From Clostridiales bacterium (GTDB taxonomy: Bacteria; Bacillota; Clostridia; Oscillospirales; Oscillospiraceae), in contig JAAYOP010000035.1 of the NCBI GenBank assembly GCA_012520295.1, forward strand, positions 1-40,283: a DNA stretch of 40,283 nt. The letters run 5' to 3'. Shown piece by piece: positions 25,478 through 32,742 of this stretch. The translations under genes and the position numbers were made by a program. The notes under the pieces were generated by a model, which saw nothing but the letters and a program-made list of their open reading frames with translations, ran no database searches and had not been told where the DNA came from. Position 1 is the first letter of the stretch; every line of letters starts with the position of its first letter.

Positions 25478-26167
25478 CTATTTCCCGGCAACTACTACAC
25501 GCACCTCGTCCGCGGGGGTTATTGAGTTTCTCGTAACATGGCAGTCTATAGCCAACAGCCGTACGCCGTTTTCAGAGGCTTCCTGCAGGGCATGGCCGAA
25601 TTCGGCATGGGTTTCCATGTTAGGGACCACACAGAGCACACCCTTCATCTGGACTATAAACATAAAATACGCCTCATAACCAACCTTTACCAGCTCAATA
25701 AGCTCCCGAAGGTGCCTGACTCCCCGCTGGGTAGGTGCATCCGGAAACAGGGCAATGCCGTCCCGCTCAAGGGTGACACCCTTTACCTCTATAACAGACC
25801 TGCGCCCGTCCGCCTCAATATAAAAATCAAAGCGGGAACCGCCTATTCTATATTCAGGCTGAATGCGCTCTATATTCATAAATAATCCGCTATACGCCAC
25901 CCACTGCTCAAATACCCTGTTTGGGGCCTGAGAATCAATATTTACAAGCCTTTCTCCCTTATACACGGAGATTAAGTCATATTTTGTTTTGCGGGTGGGA
26001 ATATCCTTCTCCTGTACAAATATTCTGGCGCCCTTTGTAAGCAGCTCCTTGCAGCGGCCTGTGTTTTTCACATGACATAGCTCTGATTTCCCATCAATTT
26101 CTATATTTGCTATAAACCTGTTAGGGCGGTCAAGAAAATACGCCCACCTTATGTTTTCATATATCAT
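25478..26167 (-). CDS. sfsA: DNA/RNA nuclease SfsA (sugar fermentation stimulation protein)
   Basis: A 229-residue SfsA family protein, of typical length. Diagnostic segments are RPNRFIANIEIDGKSELCHVKNTGRCKELL at the N-terminus (OB-like domain), RFDFYIEADGRRSVIEVKGVTLERDGIALFPDAPTQRG in the middle (a PD-(D/E)xK-like core with the Asp and the ExK of VIEVKGV), and HLRELIELVKVGYEAYFMFIVQM. Members bind and cut nucleic acid; the E. coli name came from an effect on sugar fermentation. The start ATG follows TTGGAG. It is transcribed divergently from the glycyl-radical activase gene, and the 75-bp gap between them is dominated by a 32-bp palindrome. Confidence 0.95.
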   Translation of the reverse strand: MIYENIRWAYFLDRPNRFIANIEIDGKSELCHVKNTGRCKELLTKGARIFVQEKDIPTRKTKYDLISVYKGERLVNIDSQAPNRVFEQWVAYSGLFMNIERIQPEYRIGGSRFDFYIEADGRRSVIEVKGVTLERDGIALFPDAPTQRGVRHLRELIELVKVGYEAYFMFIVQMKGVLCVVPNMETHAEFGHALQEASENGVRLLAIDCHVTRNSITPADEVRVVVAGK

Positions 26168-26184
26168 TTTTAATGCTCCAAAGC

Positions 26185-26216
26185 TAAATCTATGCTATTA
26201 TAATAACATAGATTTA
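26185..26216. promoter_or_regulatory. 32-bp near-perfect palindrome between sfsA and the activase gene
   Basis: TAAATCTATG (26185-26194) and CATAGATTTA (26207-26216) flank the self-complementary TATTATAATA (26196-26205), with a single mismatched pair. The centre contains TATAAT on both strands, so overlapping divergent -10 elements are possible, and a dimeric regulator could bind both arms. No good -35 was identified. Confidence 0.6.
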
Positions 26217-26242
26217 AAAGAAGGATAAGCGAGGTCAATAAA

Positions 26243-27235
26243 TTGCTACATAAAAACCCGCAAGGCCAGCCCTGCGCACTAATTAGCAATATACAAAAAT
26301 ACACTATTCATGACGGGCCGGGAATTAGGACGGCGCTGTTTTTTACCGGCTGCACAATGCGCTGCCTGTGGTGCAGCAATCCCGAGACAATTGCACACAG
26401 ACCACAGCTTGGCATTTATCCCGACAAATGCCTTTCCCTGGAAAAGTGCGATCTCTGCCTCAGGGAATGCCCGGAGGGCAAGGAGGGTCCAATCAGGTTT
26501 GAAAATGGCGTTATAAAACGAATACATATGTCCGATTTCTGTGAAAGCTGCTTGCACTGCGCGCAGGCATGCCCGTCGGGAGCTATAAAAATATGGGGAC
26601 AGCTCATGACTCTGGATGAAATGCTCAAAATCATTCGCGAAGACATGAGCTACTATAGAAGGACAGGCGGTGGCGTCACATTAAATGGCGGCGAGGTTTT
26701 GCTCCAATGGGAAATAGCCGAAATGCTGCTGAAAGCCTGCAAAAGAAATTCAATCAACACCTGTGTTGAGACCGCGCTCAACTGCCCAACGGAGCATATG
26801 GAGGCAGTCTATCGCCATACCGACCTTGTCATTACCGATATAAAGCATATGGACACAATTAAGCACAGGGAATACACCGGGGCCGGAAACGAGCTGATTC
26901 TAAAAAACATAATAAAAACAATTGAACTGGGAAAAAAGACGGTTATTCGCACTCCCATTGTCCCCGGTTATAACGATAACGAGGAAAATATTCTCGCAAT
27001 CGGTCACTTTATCAGGGACGAGCTGAAAAACAGGATTGTTCAGTATCAGCTGCTGCCCTATCGGAAATTAGGCACCGAAAAATATGCCTCCCTGGGCATT
27101 CCATACCCCATGGGCGACTATGTTCCCCCGGAGCGAAACGTATGGGAAAAAAGACTGCTTGAACTGTCGGATATGCTCCGCAGCCGGTTCGGCATCCCGG
27201 CAGTTGCCGGTTCCTCCGGAAAGCTGGTGCTTTAA
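26243..27235 (+). CDS. Glycyl-radical enzyme activating protein (PFL-activase family radical SAM enzyme)
   Basis: A 330-residue radical SAM enzyme of the longer activase type. It has YTIHDGPGIRTALFFTGCTMRCLWCSNPE with the CxxxCxxC site for the SAM-binding cluster. Next comes an inserted ferredoxin-like segment with two further four-cysteine sets (CLSLEKCDLCLREC and CESCLHCAQAC), then TGGGVTLNGGEVLLQ and VITDIKHMD. Such enzymes install the glycyl radical on pyruvate formate-lyase-like partners. No glycyl-radical enzyme gene is in this window, so the partner is encoded elsewhere. The start is TTG 26243, correctly spaced from GAGGT (26231-26235); no ATG lies in frame nearby. Confidence 0.9.
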   Translation: MLHKNPQGQPCALISNIQKYTIHDGPGIRTALFFTGCTMRCLWCSNPETIAHRPQLGIYPDKCLSLEKCDLCLRECPEGKEGPIRFENGVIKRIHMSDFCESCLHCAQACPSGAIKIWGQLMTLDEMLKIIREDMSYYRRTGGGVTLNGGEVLLQWEIAEMLLKACKRNSINTCVETALNCPTEHMEAVYRHTDLVITDIKHMDTIKHREYTGAGNELILKNIIKTIELGKKTVIRTPIVPGYNDNEENILAIGHFIRDELKNRIVQYQLLPYRKLGTEKYASLGIPYPMGDYVPPERNVWEKRLLELSDMLRSRFGIPAVAGSSGKLVL

Positions 27236-27246
27236 AACAGAGGTTT

Positions 27247-27284
27247 AAAAATTGCAGGAACACAGAAGTGTCCTGCAATTTTTT
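27247..27284. terminator. Terminator between the activase and the PII-like gene
   Basis: AAAATTGCAGGA-ACAC pairs with GTGT-CCTGCAATTTT around a 4-nt loop with one bulged A, followed by TTTTTT on the plus strand and preceded by an A-run for the minus strand. It serves both convergent genes. Confidence 0.85.
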
Positions 27285-27287
27285 AGC

Positions 27288-27965
27288 TCATTTCAAAAGA
27301 CCTCGAGTCTCAACAACCGGCTCAACAAACAAAATCCCTTTCCCGGGTTCATCCAGGTTAAGCTCCTGAGTCAGTGCGTCCACCACTTTATTGACCAAAT
27401 CATTCGGCATCAGGATAATAACAAGCTCCTTTTCAGGTTCGATTTCAATGCCAAACAGATTTGTGGCTGTCTCTGCACCGGTACCGCGTCCATGTAGTAT
27501 AGTACCGCCACGCACACCGGCTTTGAGCGCAATATCCATTACATCACCTGACATGCCGCGATCAACAATAACAGTCAGTTTTTTGAACATACTCTCTTCC
27601 TCCAGACGTTGGGCCATATTAATACCAATTTGCTTTTCCGGGAGTCCTGCCGCGCCAAGAACCTGGGTTGTGTAGGCAATACCGTGTCCGGGCTTTTTCA
27701 GCTGAAGCATCTCGTCAAAGTAATCCAGTATCTCTTGTGCTTTTTCCTTTTTCATCAAGAGCTTGACAACATTTTTCTTTTGACTTTTTATCCCCAGCAC
27801 GTTCAGTACCGCACTGCTTACCGTTCCTTTTCCTAAGATCATCATGCCACCCTGGAGCCCCTGCTCTTTAATGAGGCGGGCACACTTGTGGCTTTGATTT
27901 TCACTGAGGATTAGCGTAAGCAGCTGAATATTTCCGATACTCTGATCACCACTTTGATTGTCCAT
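27288..27965 (-). CDS. PII-like protein with two tandem GlnB-type domains
   Basis: A 225-residue protein that appears to contain two PII (GlnB)-like domains. The first (about 10-110) starts IQLLTLILSENQSHKCARLIKEQGLQGG and includes ILGKGTVSSAVLNVLG; the second (about 125-225) starts FKKLTVIVDRGMSGDVMDIALKAGVRGG and includes ILHGRGTGAETATNLFGIEIEPEKELVIILMP. The parallel pattern GGxxxxGxG(T) and EPxxE/LLMK shows internal duplication. It probably senses a small ligand and controls the DUF1538 membrane protein encoded 12 bp upstream in the same operon, as PII-like proteins do with AmtB and other transporters. ATG 27965 follows GGAGG; a TTG in frame 12 bases earlier overlaps the SD and is rejected. 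Confidence 0.85.
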   Translation of the reverse strand: MDNQSGDQSIGNIQLLTLILSENQSHKCARLIKEQGLQGGMMILGKGTVSSAVLNVLGIKSQKKNVVKLLMKKEKAQEILDYFDEMLQLKKPGHGIAYTTQVLGAAGLPEKQIGINMAQRLEEESMFKKLTVIVDRGMSGDVMDIALKAGVRGGTILHGRGTGAETATNLFGIEIEPEKELVIILMPNDLVNKVVDALTQELNLDEPGKGILFVEPVVETRGLLK

Positions 27966-27977
27966 AATTGCCTCCAA

Positions 27978-29480
27978 TTATTTTTTGGATATTTTAGCTT
28001 TTGCTTTTGCAGATTTATACATTTTATACTTATAAAGTGCGCCCAGCATCTCAATTGCGATAATCGGCATCATTGCGACTATGGCTATCATGCCAAAGCC
28101 ATCAGCCACCAAATCAGCCCAGGGAACCTGAGCTGCCGCACCCTGAACAAAGGCTAAAGAAAAGGTCGCCGTCATGGGTCCTGAAGCGACACCGCCTGCG
28201 TCATATGCTATGCCTACAAACAATTCGGGCACAAAATAGGCCAATATAGCGGCGATGCCGAAACCGGGCAACAAATACATCCATAGCTGAAGACCCGGCA
28301 GAAGAATACGCACGACAGACATAAGAATTGATAAACCTACCGCCACAGAGAGGAAAAGCAGAACCAGCTTCCGATTGACAGTTCCACCCGTAACATCCTC
28401 GACTTGGTTGGTCAACACATGAACAGCCGGCTCGGCCAACACAGTTGTCAGTCCGAGCAAAAGTGCCACCAACAGGAGCGGAAGCCGCGAGCTCATTGAA
28501 GCAAGCTGTATTCCTATCTGCGTGCCGACCTCCATAAAGCCTCCGTTTACGCCCAGCATAAATATTACCAGCCCTATATATGTTAAAAACAGGCCTCGCG
28601 AAATATCTATTACCCGGTTTTTTTTCTGCTTGAACGCAAAAACCTGAAAAAGTATATAGACTATTATAATCGGCAAAAGGGATAAAAGGGATTCCCATGC
28701 AATACGAGTCAGCTTTGAGCCATATTCAACAAGCAGATTGGAAGCAGCTATGGTCTGTTCGGGTAACGTGCCATTGAGCTTATCAATGTTAAAAATCAGA
28801 CCTGTTACCAGAACCCCCAGAATCGCGCCTGTAGATGAAATGCCCACCAGTCCAAAGCTATCGGCTTCGCTTGACATCTTTTCTGATTTCATTGCTGAGA
28901 TGCCTGCCGCTAAAGCCAGCATAAAAGGAACGGTTATCGCACCTGTAGTCGCCCCTGAAGCATCAAAGGCAATGGCGATAAAATCGAATGAGGAGAAAAG
29001 AGAGAGAATGAATATCAAACCATAAGCGATAGTAAATACATATTTAAGACGAATGCTCTTTAAAATACGCAGTAATCCCAGTGTCATCATGACCGCAATA
29101 CCGATTGAAACAACGGTAACCATTAACAGTCTACCAAACTGACCCGTAGTCACGCTGTCTACCTGGCTGGCCAGAATATGAAGGTCCGGCTCGGCAAAGG
29201 AAATAAAAAAACCCAGAACCAATGTGATTGAAATAATCACGGCAAAGCTTTTCGAGTGTCCCAGTGTGTTTCCTATGCCATGACCGACAGGCTCCACCCC
29301 CTGGTCTATGCCAAACAGAAATACTGTCAATCCAATAATGACCAGTGCCGAGCCCAGCAGGAATGCAATCAGCATGGATGTACTCAATGGGCATATGGTG
29401 AAATGGAGTACCAACACAATTGCTGTGATTGGCAGAACTGAGGCCAGTACCTCTTTTAATTTGTCTTTTAACGCATCCAA
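27978..29480 (-). CDS. DUF1538 family membrane protein (putative transporter, two repeats)
   Basis: A 500-residue protein with many hydrophobic helices, made of two similar halves. Repeat signatures are EPDLHILASQVDSVT with FDASGATTGAITVPFMLALAAGI in the first half and EPAVHVLTNQVEDVTGG with YDAGGVASGPMTATFSLAFVQGAA in the second. This is the DUF1538 pattern; such two-half membrane proteins usually act as transporters, but the substrate is unknown to me. It is encoded just before a PII-like protein, suggesting a ligand-gated transport system. The start is TTG 29480, with GAGGTG (29491-29486) five bases upstream; no in-frame ATG fits. Its leader carries a 63-nt structured element whose stem competes with this SD. 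Confidence 0.85.
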   Translation of the reverse strand: MDALKDKLKEVLASVLPITAIVLVLHFTICPLSTSMLIAFLLGSALVIIGLTVFLFGIDQGVEPVGHGIGNTLGHSKSFAVIISITLVLGFFISFAEPDLHILASQVDSVTTGQFGRLLMVTVVSIGIAVMMTLGLLRILKSIRLKYVFTIAYGLIFILSLFSSFDFIAIAFDASGATTGAITVPFMLALAAGISAMKSEKMSSEADSFGLVGISSTGAILGVLVTGLIFNIDKLNGTLPEQTIAASNLLVEYGSKLTRIAWESLLSLLPIIIVYILFQVFAFKQKKNRVIDISRGLFLTYIGLVIFMLGVNGGFMEVGTQIGIQLASMSSRLPLLLVALLLGLTTVLAEPAVHVLTNQVEDVTGGTVNRKLVLLFLSVAVGLSILMSVVRILLPGLQLWMYLLPGFGIAAILAYFVPELFVGIAYDAGGVASGPMTATFSLAFVQGAAAQVPWADLVADGFGMIAIVAMMPIIAIEMLGALYKYKMYKSAKAKAKISKK

Positions 29481-29522
29481 GGGAACACCTCAATGTCTAT
29501 TATATTTATATATCTTAAAGAA

Positions 29523-29585
29523 GTGTGATTAACGCCTCTTCCGCCAAGTCGGTATGCGAAAAGACACAGGTGTTATCAATCACAC
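29523..29585 (-). promoter_or_regulatory. Candidate riboswitch/structured leader of the DUF1538-PII operon
   Basis: In the leader RNA, GTGTGATT (29585-29578) pairs with AATCACAC (29530-29523), 8 bp. After a 3-nt bulge, AACACC (29574-29569) pairs with GGCGTT (29536-29531) with one mismatch. TCTT pairs with AAGA (29564-29561 with 29540-29537), and CCG pairs with CGG closing a 6-nt loop, with unpaired TGTG and TTCGCATA segments between. AACACCT of the 5' strand is perfectly complementary to AGGTGTT of the SD region (29490-29484), so the aptamer-like fold and SD sequestration exclude each other. This layout is what a translational ON switch needs. No known class is assigned. Confidence 0.55.
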
Positions 29586-29602
29586 ATTAGGCTTATATAA
29601 CC

Positions 29603-29631
29603 ACAATACCAGAAAACGGGTGTTTTGTGAA
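29603..29631 (-). promoter_or_regulatory. Predicted promoter for the DUF1538-PII operon with direct repeats over the -35
   Basis: On the minus strand TTCACA (29631-29626), a 17-nt spacer and TATTGT (29608-29603) with a TGG extended -10. The start site would fall about 15 nt before the structured leader. TTTTGTGAAG occurs twice in tandem on the plus strand (29623-29632 and 29634-29643), overlapping the -35, and may be an operator. Confidence 0.55.
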
Positions 29632-29680
29632 GCTTTTGTGAAGTTTTTGGGTGAAAAATTTTTATTTTTTTGTTGAGATA

Positions 29681-29702
29681 TAGCCGCCGGTTAGCCGCCG
29701 GT
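29681..29702. repeat. Tandem 11-bp repeat upstream of tex
   Basis: TAGCCGCCGGT occurs twice in succession (29681-29691 and 29692-29702), followed by the small hairpin GGTTTTT-CCTG-AAAAACC (29699-29716). It lies between the divergent DUF1538 and tex promoters. Confidence 0.7.
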
Positions 29703-29730
29703 TTTTCCTGAAAAACCTCCTGCTTTATGT

Positions 29731-29759
29731 TTCCTTTTTTCGCCTCCATGTGATATACT
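29731..29759 (+). promoter_or_regulatory. Possible promoter for tex
   Basis: TTCCTT (29731-29736), a 17-nt spacer ending in TGA, then TATACT (29754-29759). The -35 is weak but the extended -10 is good; it is 48 bp before the tex start. Confidence 0.4.
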
Positions 29760-29807
29760 ATGTTGTATTTTTGGGGCCTATGCCCCTTGAAAGAGTGGAA
29801 GGTAAGA

Positions 29808-31979
29808 ATGAACATTGTAGATAAACTGTCGACGGAGTTTAAAATTAAAGCCGAGCATGTCAATAACATCATATCTCTGATAGATGAGGGAGCAACCATA
29901 CCCTTTATCGCCAGATACCGAAAGGAAATGACCGGCTCCTGCGACGACCAGGTTTTGCGTGAGTTTTCCGAGAGACTTCAATATCTCAAAAACCTGGAAA
30001 AAAGAAAAGAAGAAATTGTCCAGAGCATTTCATCCCAGGATAAAATGACGGACGAAATATTGCTGGCTATTGAAAATGCCACTACTCTTTCAGAAGTGGA
30101 GGATATATATCGTCCCTTCCGGCCCAAGAGGCATACCCGGGCCACAATTGCCCAGGGAAAGGGTCTGCGCCCCCTTGCAGATATCCTCATAAGTCAGGAG
30201 CTTCGTTCCGGCAACATAAAGGAACTTGCCATGCCCTTTGTCAGCGATGAAAGGGGAGTCGCTTCCTGGGAGGAGGCCGTGGCCGGTGCCCAGGACATCA
30301 TTGCAGAGGACATATCCGATGACGCGGAATGTCGGAAGCTTTTGCGGGCTCTCATATATCACAAGGGAACTGTTCTATCCCGCCGGAATGCCGGGGAGGA
30401 CACGGTCTATAACCTTTATTATGACTACTCCGAGCCGATTTCAAAGATACCAAGTCACAGAATTCTTGCCATCAACAGAGGCGAAAAAGAGGATGTTTTA
30501 AGAGTAAAGCTGGAGATAGATACCGATGAGGCTCTGGAGGTGATATACAGAAAGTTTATAAGAGACGGCAGCATAACCACGCAGCTTGTTAAAGAGGCAG
30601 CCGAGGATTCGTGGAAAAGACTTATCTATCCCTCTGTGGAGCGGGAGGTTCGAAACGAACTCACCGAAAAAGCGACAGCCCAGGCAATTTCGATGTTTGC
30701 CATCAATCTAAAGAATTTACTTCTCCAGCCCCCCGTCAGGGACAAGGTCATTCTGGGACTCGATCCCGCCTACCGTACAGGCTGCAAGATTGCCATTATT
30801 GACAAAACCGGAAAGGTTCTTGATACCGCCGTCATATACCCTACTCCACCGCAAAATAAAACTGAGGAATCCAAAAGGGAATTAAAGCGCCTCATAAATA
30901 AACACAATGTAGATGTCATATCCATAGGAAACGGCACAGCGTCAAAGGAAGCTGAAATCTTCATAGCAGAGCTTATTTCTGAGCTGGACAGGCCTGTGAG
31001 CTATATGGTAGTCAGCGAGGCGGGCGCTTCGGTCTATTCAGCCTCAAAGTTGGCGGCAAGTGAATTTCCGGACTTTGACGTTTCTCTCCGCAGTGCGGTC
31101 TCCATCGCCAGAAGGCTGCAGGATCCCCTTGCCGAGCTGGTAAAAATCGACCCTAAATCCATTGGCATAGGCCAGTACCAGCACGACATGCCTCCCGCTC
31201 AACTGGATGCAGCTCTTGGCGGAGTGGTTGAAAGCTGCGTTAACAGCGTGGGTGTGGATCTGAATACCGCGTCCGTATCCCTCCTCACCCATATATCCGG
31301 CCTGAGCCGGTCCGTTGCTCAAAATATCGTTGCATTCAGAGAGGAAAACGGGGGCTTTAAGACACGCAAGGAACTGTTGAAAGTTCCCAAGCTCGGCCCC
31401 AAGACCTTTGAGCAGTGCGCGGGTTTTCTCCGCATACCCGGCGGAGAAAACATACTCGACAATACCTCCGTACATCCGGAATCATATGATGCCACGGAAA
31501 AACTGCTGAAGCTGACGGGTCTTTCTCTGGCCGATTTATCTGATGATGACGGTTGCATAAAAACCTTGCAGGATAAAATTACCAGTATGGGCGAGAGCTC
31601 TGTAGCAGAACTCTGCGGAATCGGTATCCCCACACTCAGAGACATTCTGCAGGAGCTCCAAAAGCCGGGCAGGGATATCAGAGACGAGCTGCCGCCTCCA
31701 ATGCTCAGAACGGATATTATGAAAATGACCGACCTTATGCCCGGAATGGAGCTAAAGGGAACGGTGCGAAATGTGGTTGATTTCGGAGCATTTGTAGATA
31801 TCGGCGTACATCAGGACGGGCTTGTGCATATATCTGAACTCTCCGAACGATATGTGAGACATCCCTCTGATATTGTAAAGGTGGGGGATGTGGTGACGGT
31901 CTATGTGCTTAAGGTTGAGGCTGAGAAAAAGCGCATCTCCCTGTCTATGAAAAAGCCCCGGACTCCTGAATCAAGTTAG
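29808..31979 (+). CDS. tex: Tex family transcriptional accessory/RNA-binding protein
   Basis: A 723-residue Tex protein, a conserved RNA-binding factor of the transcription machinery. The order of domains is a helical N-terminal region (MNIVDKLSTEFKI, ATIPFIARYRKEMTG, TLSEVEDIYRPFRPKRHTRATIA), a YqgF/RNase H-like domain (VILGLDPAYRTGCKIAIID), helix-hairpin-helix motifs (NTASVSLLTHISGLSRSVAQNIVAFREENGGF and LLKVPKLGPKTFEQCAGFLRI), and a C-terminal S1 domain (GMELKGTVRNVVDFGAFVDIGVHQDGLVHISELS). The frame opens at 29760, but ATG 29808 follows GGAAGG and starts at the family N-terminus. The downstream gene overlaps its end in a different frame and may depend on it for translation. Confidence 0.95.
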   Translation: MNIVDKLSTEFKIKAEHVNNIISLIDEGATIPFIARYRKEMTGSCDDQVLREFSERLQYLKNLEKRKEEIVQSISSQDKMTDEILLAIENATTLSEVEDIYRPFRPKRHTRATIAQGKGLRPLADILISQELRSGNIKELAMPFVSDERGVASWEEAVAGAQDIIAEDISDDAECRKLLRALIYHKGTVLSRRNAGEDTVYNLYYDYSEPISKIPSHRILAINRGEKEDVLRVKLEIDTDEALEVIYRKFIRDGSITTQLVKEAAEDSWKRLIYPSVEREVRNELTEKATAQAISMFAINLKNLLLQPPVRDKVILGLDPAYRTGCKIAIIDKTGKVLDTAVIYPTPPQNKTEESKRELKRLINKHNVDVISIGNGTASKEAEIFIAELISELDRPVSYMVVSEAGASVYSASKLAASEFPDFDVSLRSAVSIARRLQDPLAELVKIDPKSIGIGQYQHDMPPAQLDAALGGVVESCVNSVGVDLNTASVSLLTHISGLSRSVAQNIVAFREENGGFKTRKELLKVPKLGPKTFEQCAGFLRIPGGENILDNTSVHPESYDATEKLLKLTGLSLADLSDDDGCIKTLQDKITSMGESSVAELCGIGIPTLRDILQELQKPGRDIRDELPPPMLRTDIMKMTDLMPGMELKGTVRNVVDFGAFVDIGVHQDGLVHISELSERYVRHPSDIVKVGDVVTVYVLKVEAEKKRISLSMKKPRTPESS

Positions 31980-32742
31980 AATAGACAGGGAAAGGTTTCA
32001 ACATGCCTGTGAACTTGTTCTCAGACGTGGTAAACAGGTAAACGGAATAGGCACCTACGGTGAAAAAACCTTGCACGTGGTATTGAAAAACTATCTTGAG
32101 CCGGACAACTCCTTTCATGAGGTTCCTGTGGGACACTTTATAGCCGATATATTTCAAAATGGACGAATAACGGAGATACAGACACGGGATTTCAACAAGC
32201 TCAGAAAAAAACTGGAGTTTTTCTTGAAAGACCATATTGTCACAATTATCTACCCTGTTGCCGGCGTAAAATGGATTATTTGGATAGACCCAGACACCGG
32301 TGAGACGACAAAAAGGCGAAAATCAACCAAGAGGGGAACAGTATGGGAAATATTCCACGAACTCTATAAGATAAAGCCCCTTTTGCGGCACAATAATCTG
32401 CGTCTGAGTATCCTTATGCTGGAATTGGAAGAATACCGCTATCTAAACGGCTGGAGCCATGACAGAAAAAGGGGCTCATCCAGATATGACAGAAAGCCCC
32501 TTGATATTATCAGTAGGATAAACGTAAACTGCCTGGAGGATTACTCCCTGCTCATTCCGGAAGCGCTCGACAGGGAGTTTACGTCAGGAGACTTTAAAGC
32601 GGCTTCAGGGCTGAGTTTATCAAGCTCCCAAAGGGCTCTGAACGTGCTGTATTCGGTGGGCGCCGTTGAGCGAAAGGGTAAGCGCGGGCGCTCCATACTT
32701 TACGAGAGAACAATAGAAGAAAACCGGGTGATAAAAATATGA
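31975..32742 (+). CDS. Conserved protein of unknown function, no canonical start codon
   Basis: I recall this as a conserved Clostridia family of about 255 residues whose members begin M-x-I-D-R-E-R-F. Here the matching sequence VRIDRERFQHACELVLRRGK starts at GTT 31975, overlapping the tex stop (TAG 31977-31979). The frame is open from 31951, but contains no ATG, GTG or TTG before TTG 32071, which would delete about 32 conserved residues. CTG 31966 is another option. The body contains VPVGHFIADIFQNGRITEIQTRDFNKLRKKLEFFL (a nuclease-like core is possible), GVKWIIWIDPDTGE and a C-terminal winged-helix-like segment (FKAASGLSLSSSQRALNVLYSVGAVERKGKRGRS). The threonine aldolase gene follows with an ATGA overlap. 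Either the start codon is mutated or translation is coupled to tex through a rare start codon. Confidence 0.6.
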   Translation, partial: VRIDRERFQHACELVLRRGKQVNGIGTYGEKTLHVVLKNYLEPDNSFHEVPVGHFIADIFQNGRITEIQTRDFNKLRKKLEFFLKDHIVTIIYPVAGVKWIIWIDPDTGETTKRRKSTKRGTVWEIFHELYKIKPLLRHNNLRLSILMLELEEYRYLNGWSHDRKRGSSRYDRKPLDIISRINVNCLEDYSLLIPEALDREFTSGDFKAASGLSLSSSQRALNVLYSVGAVERKGKRGRSILYERTIEENRVIKI

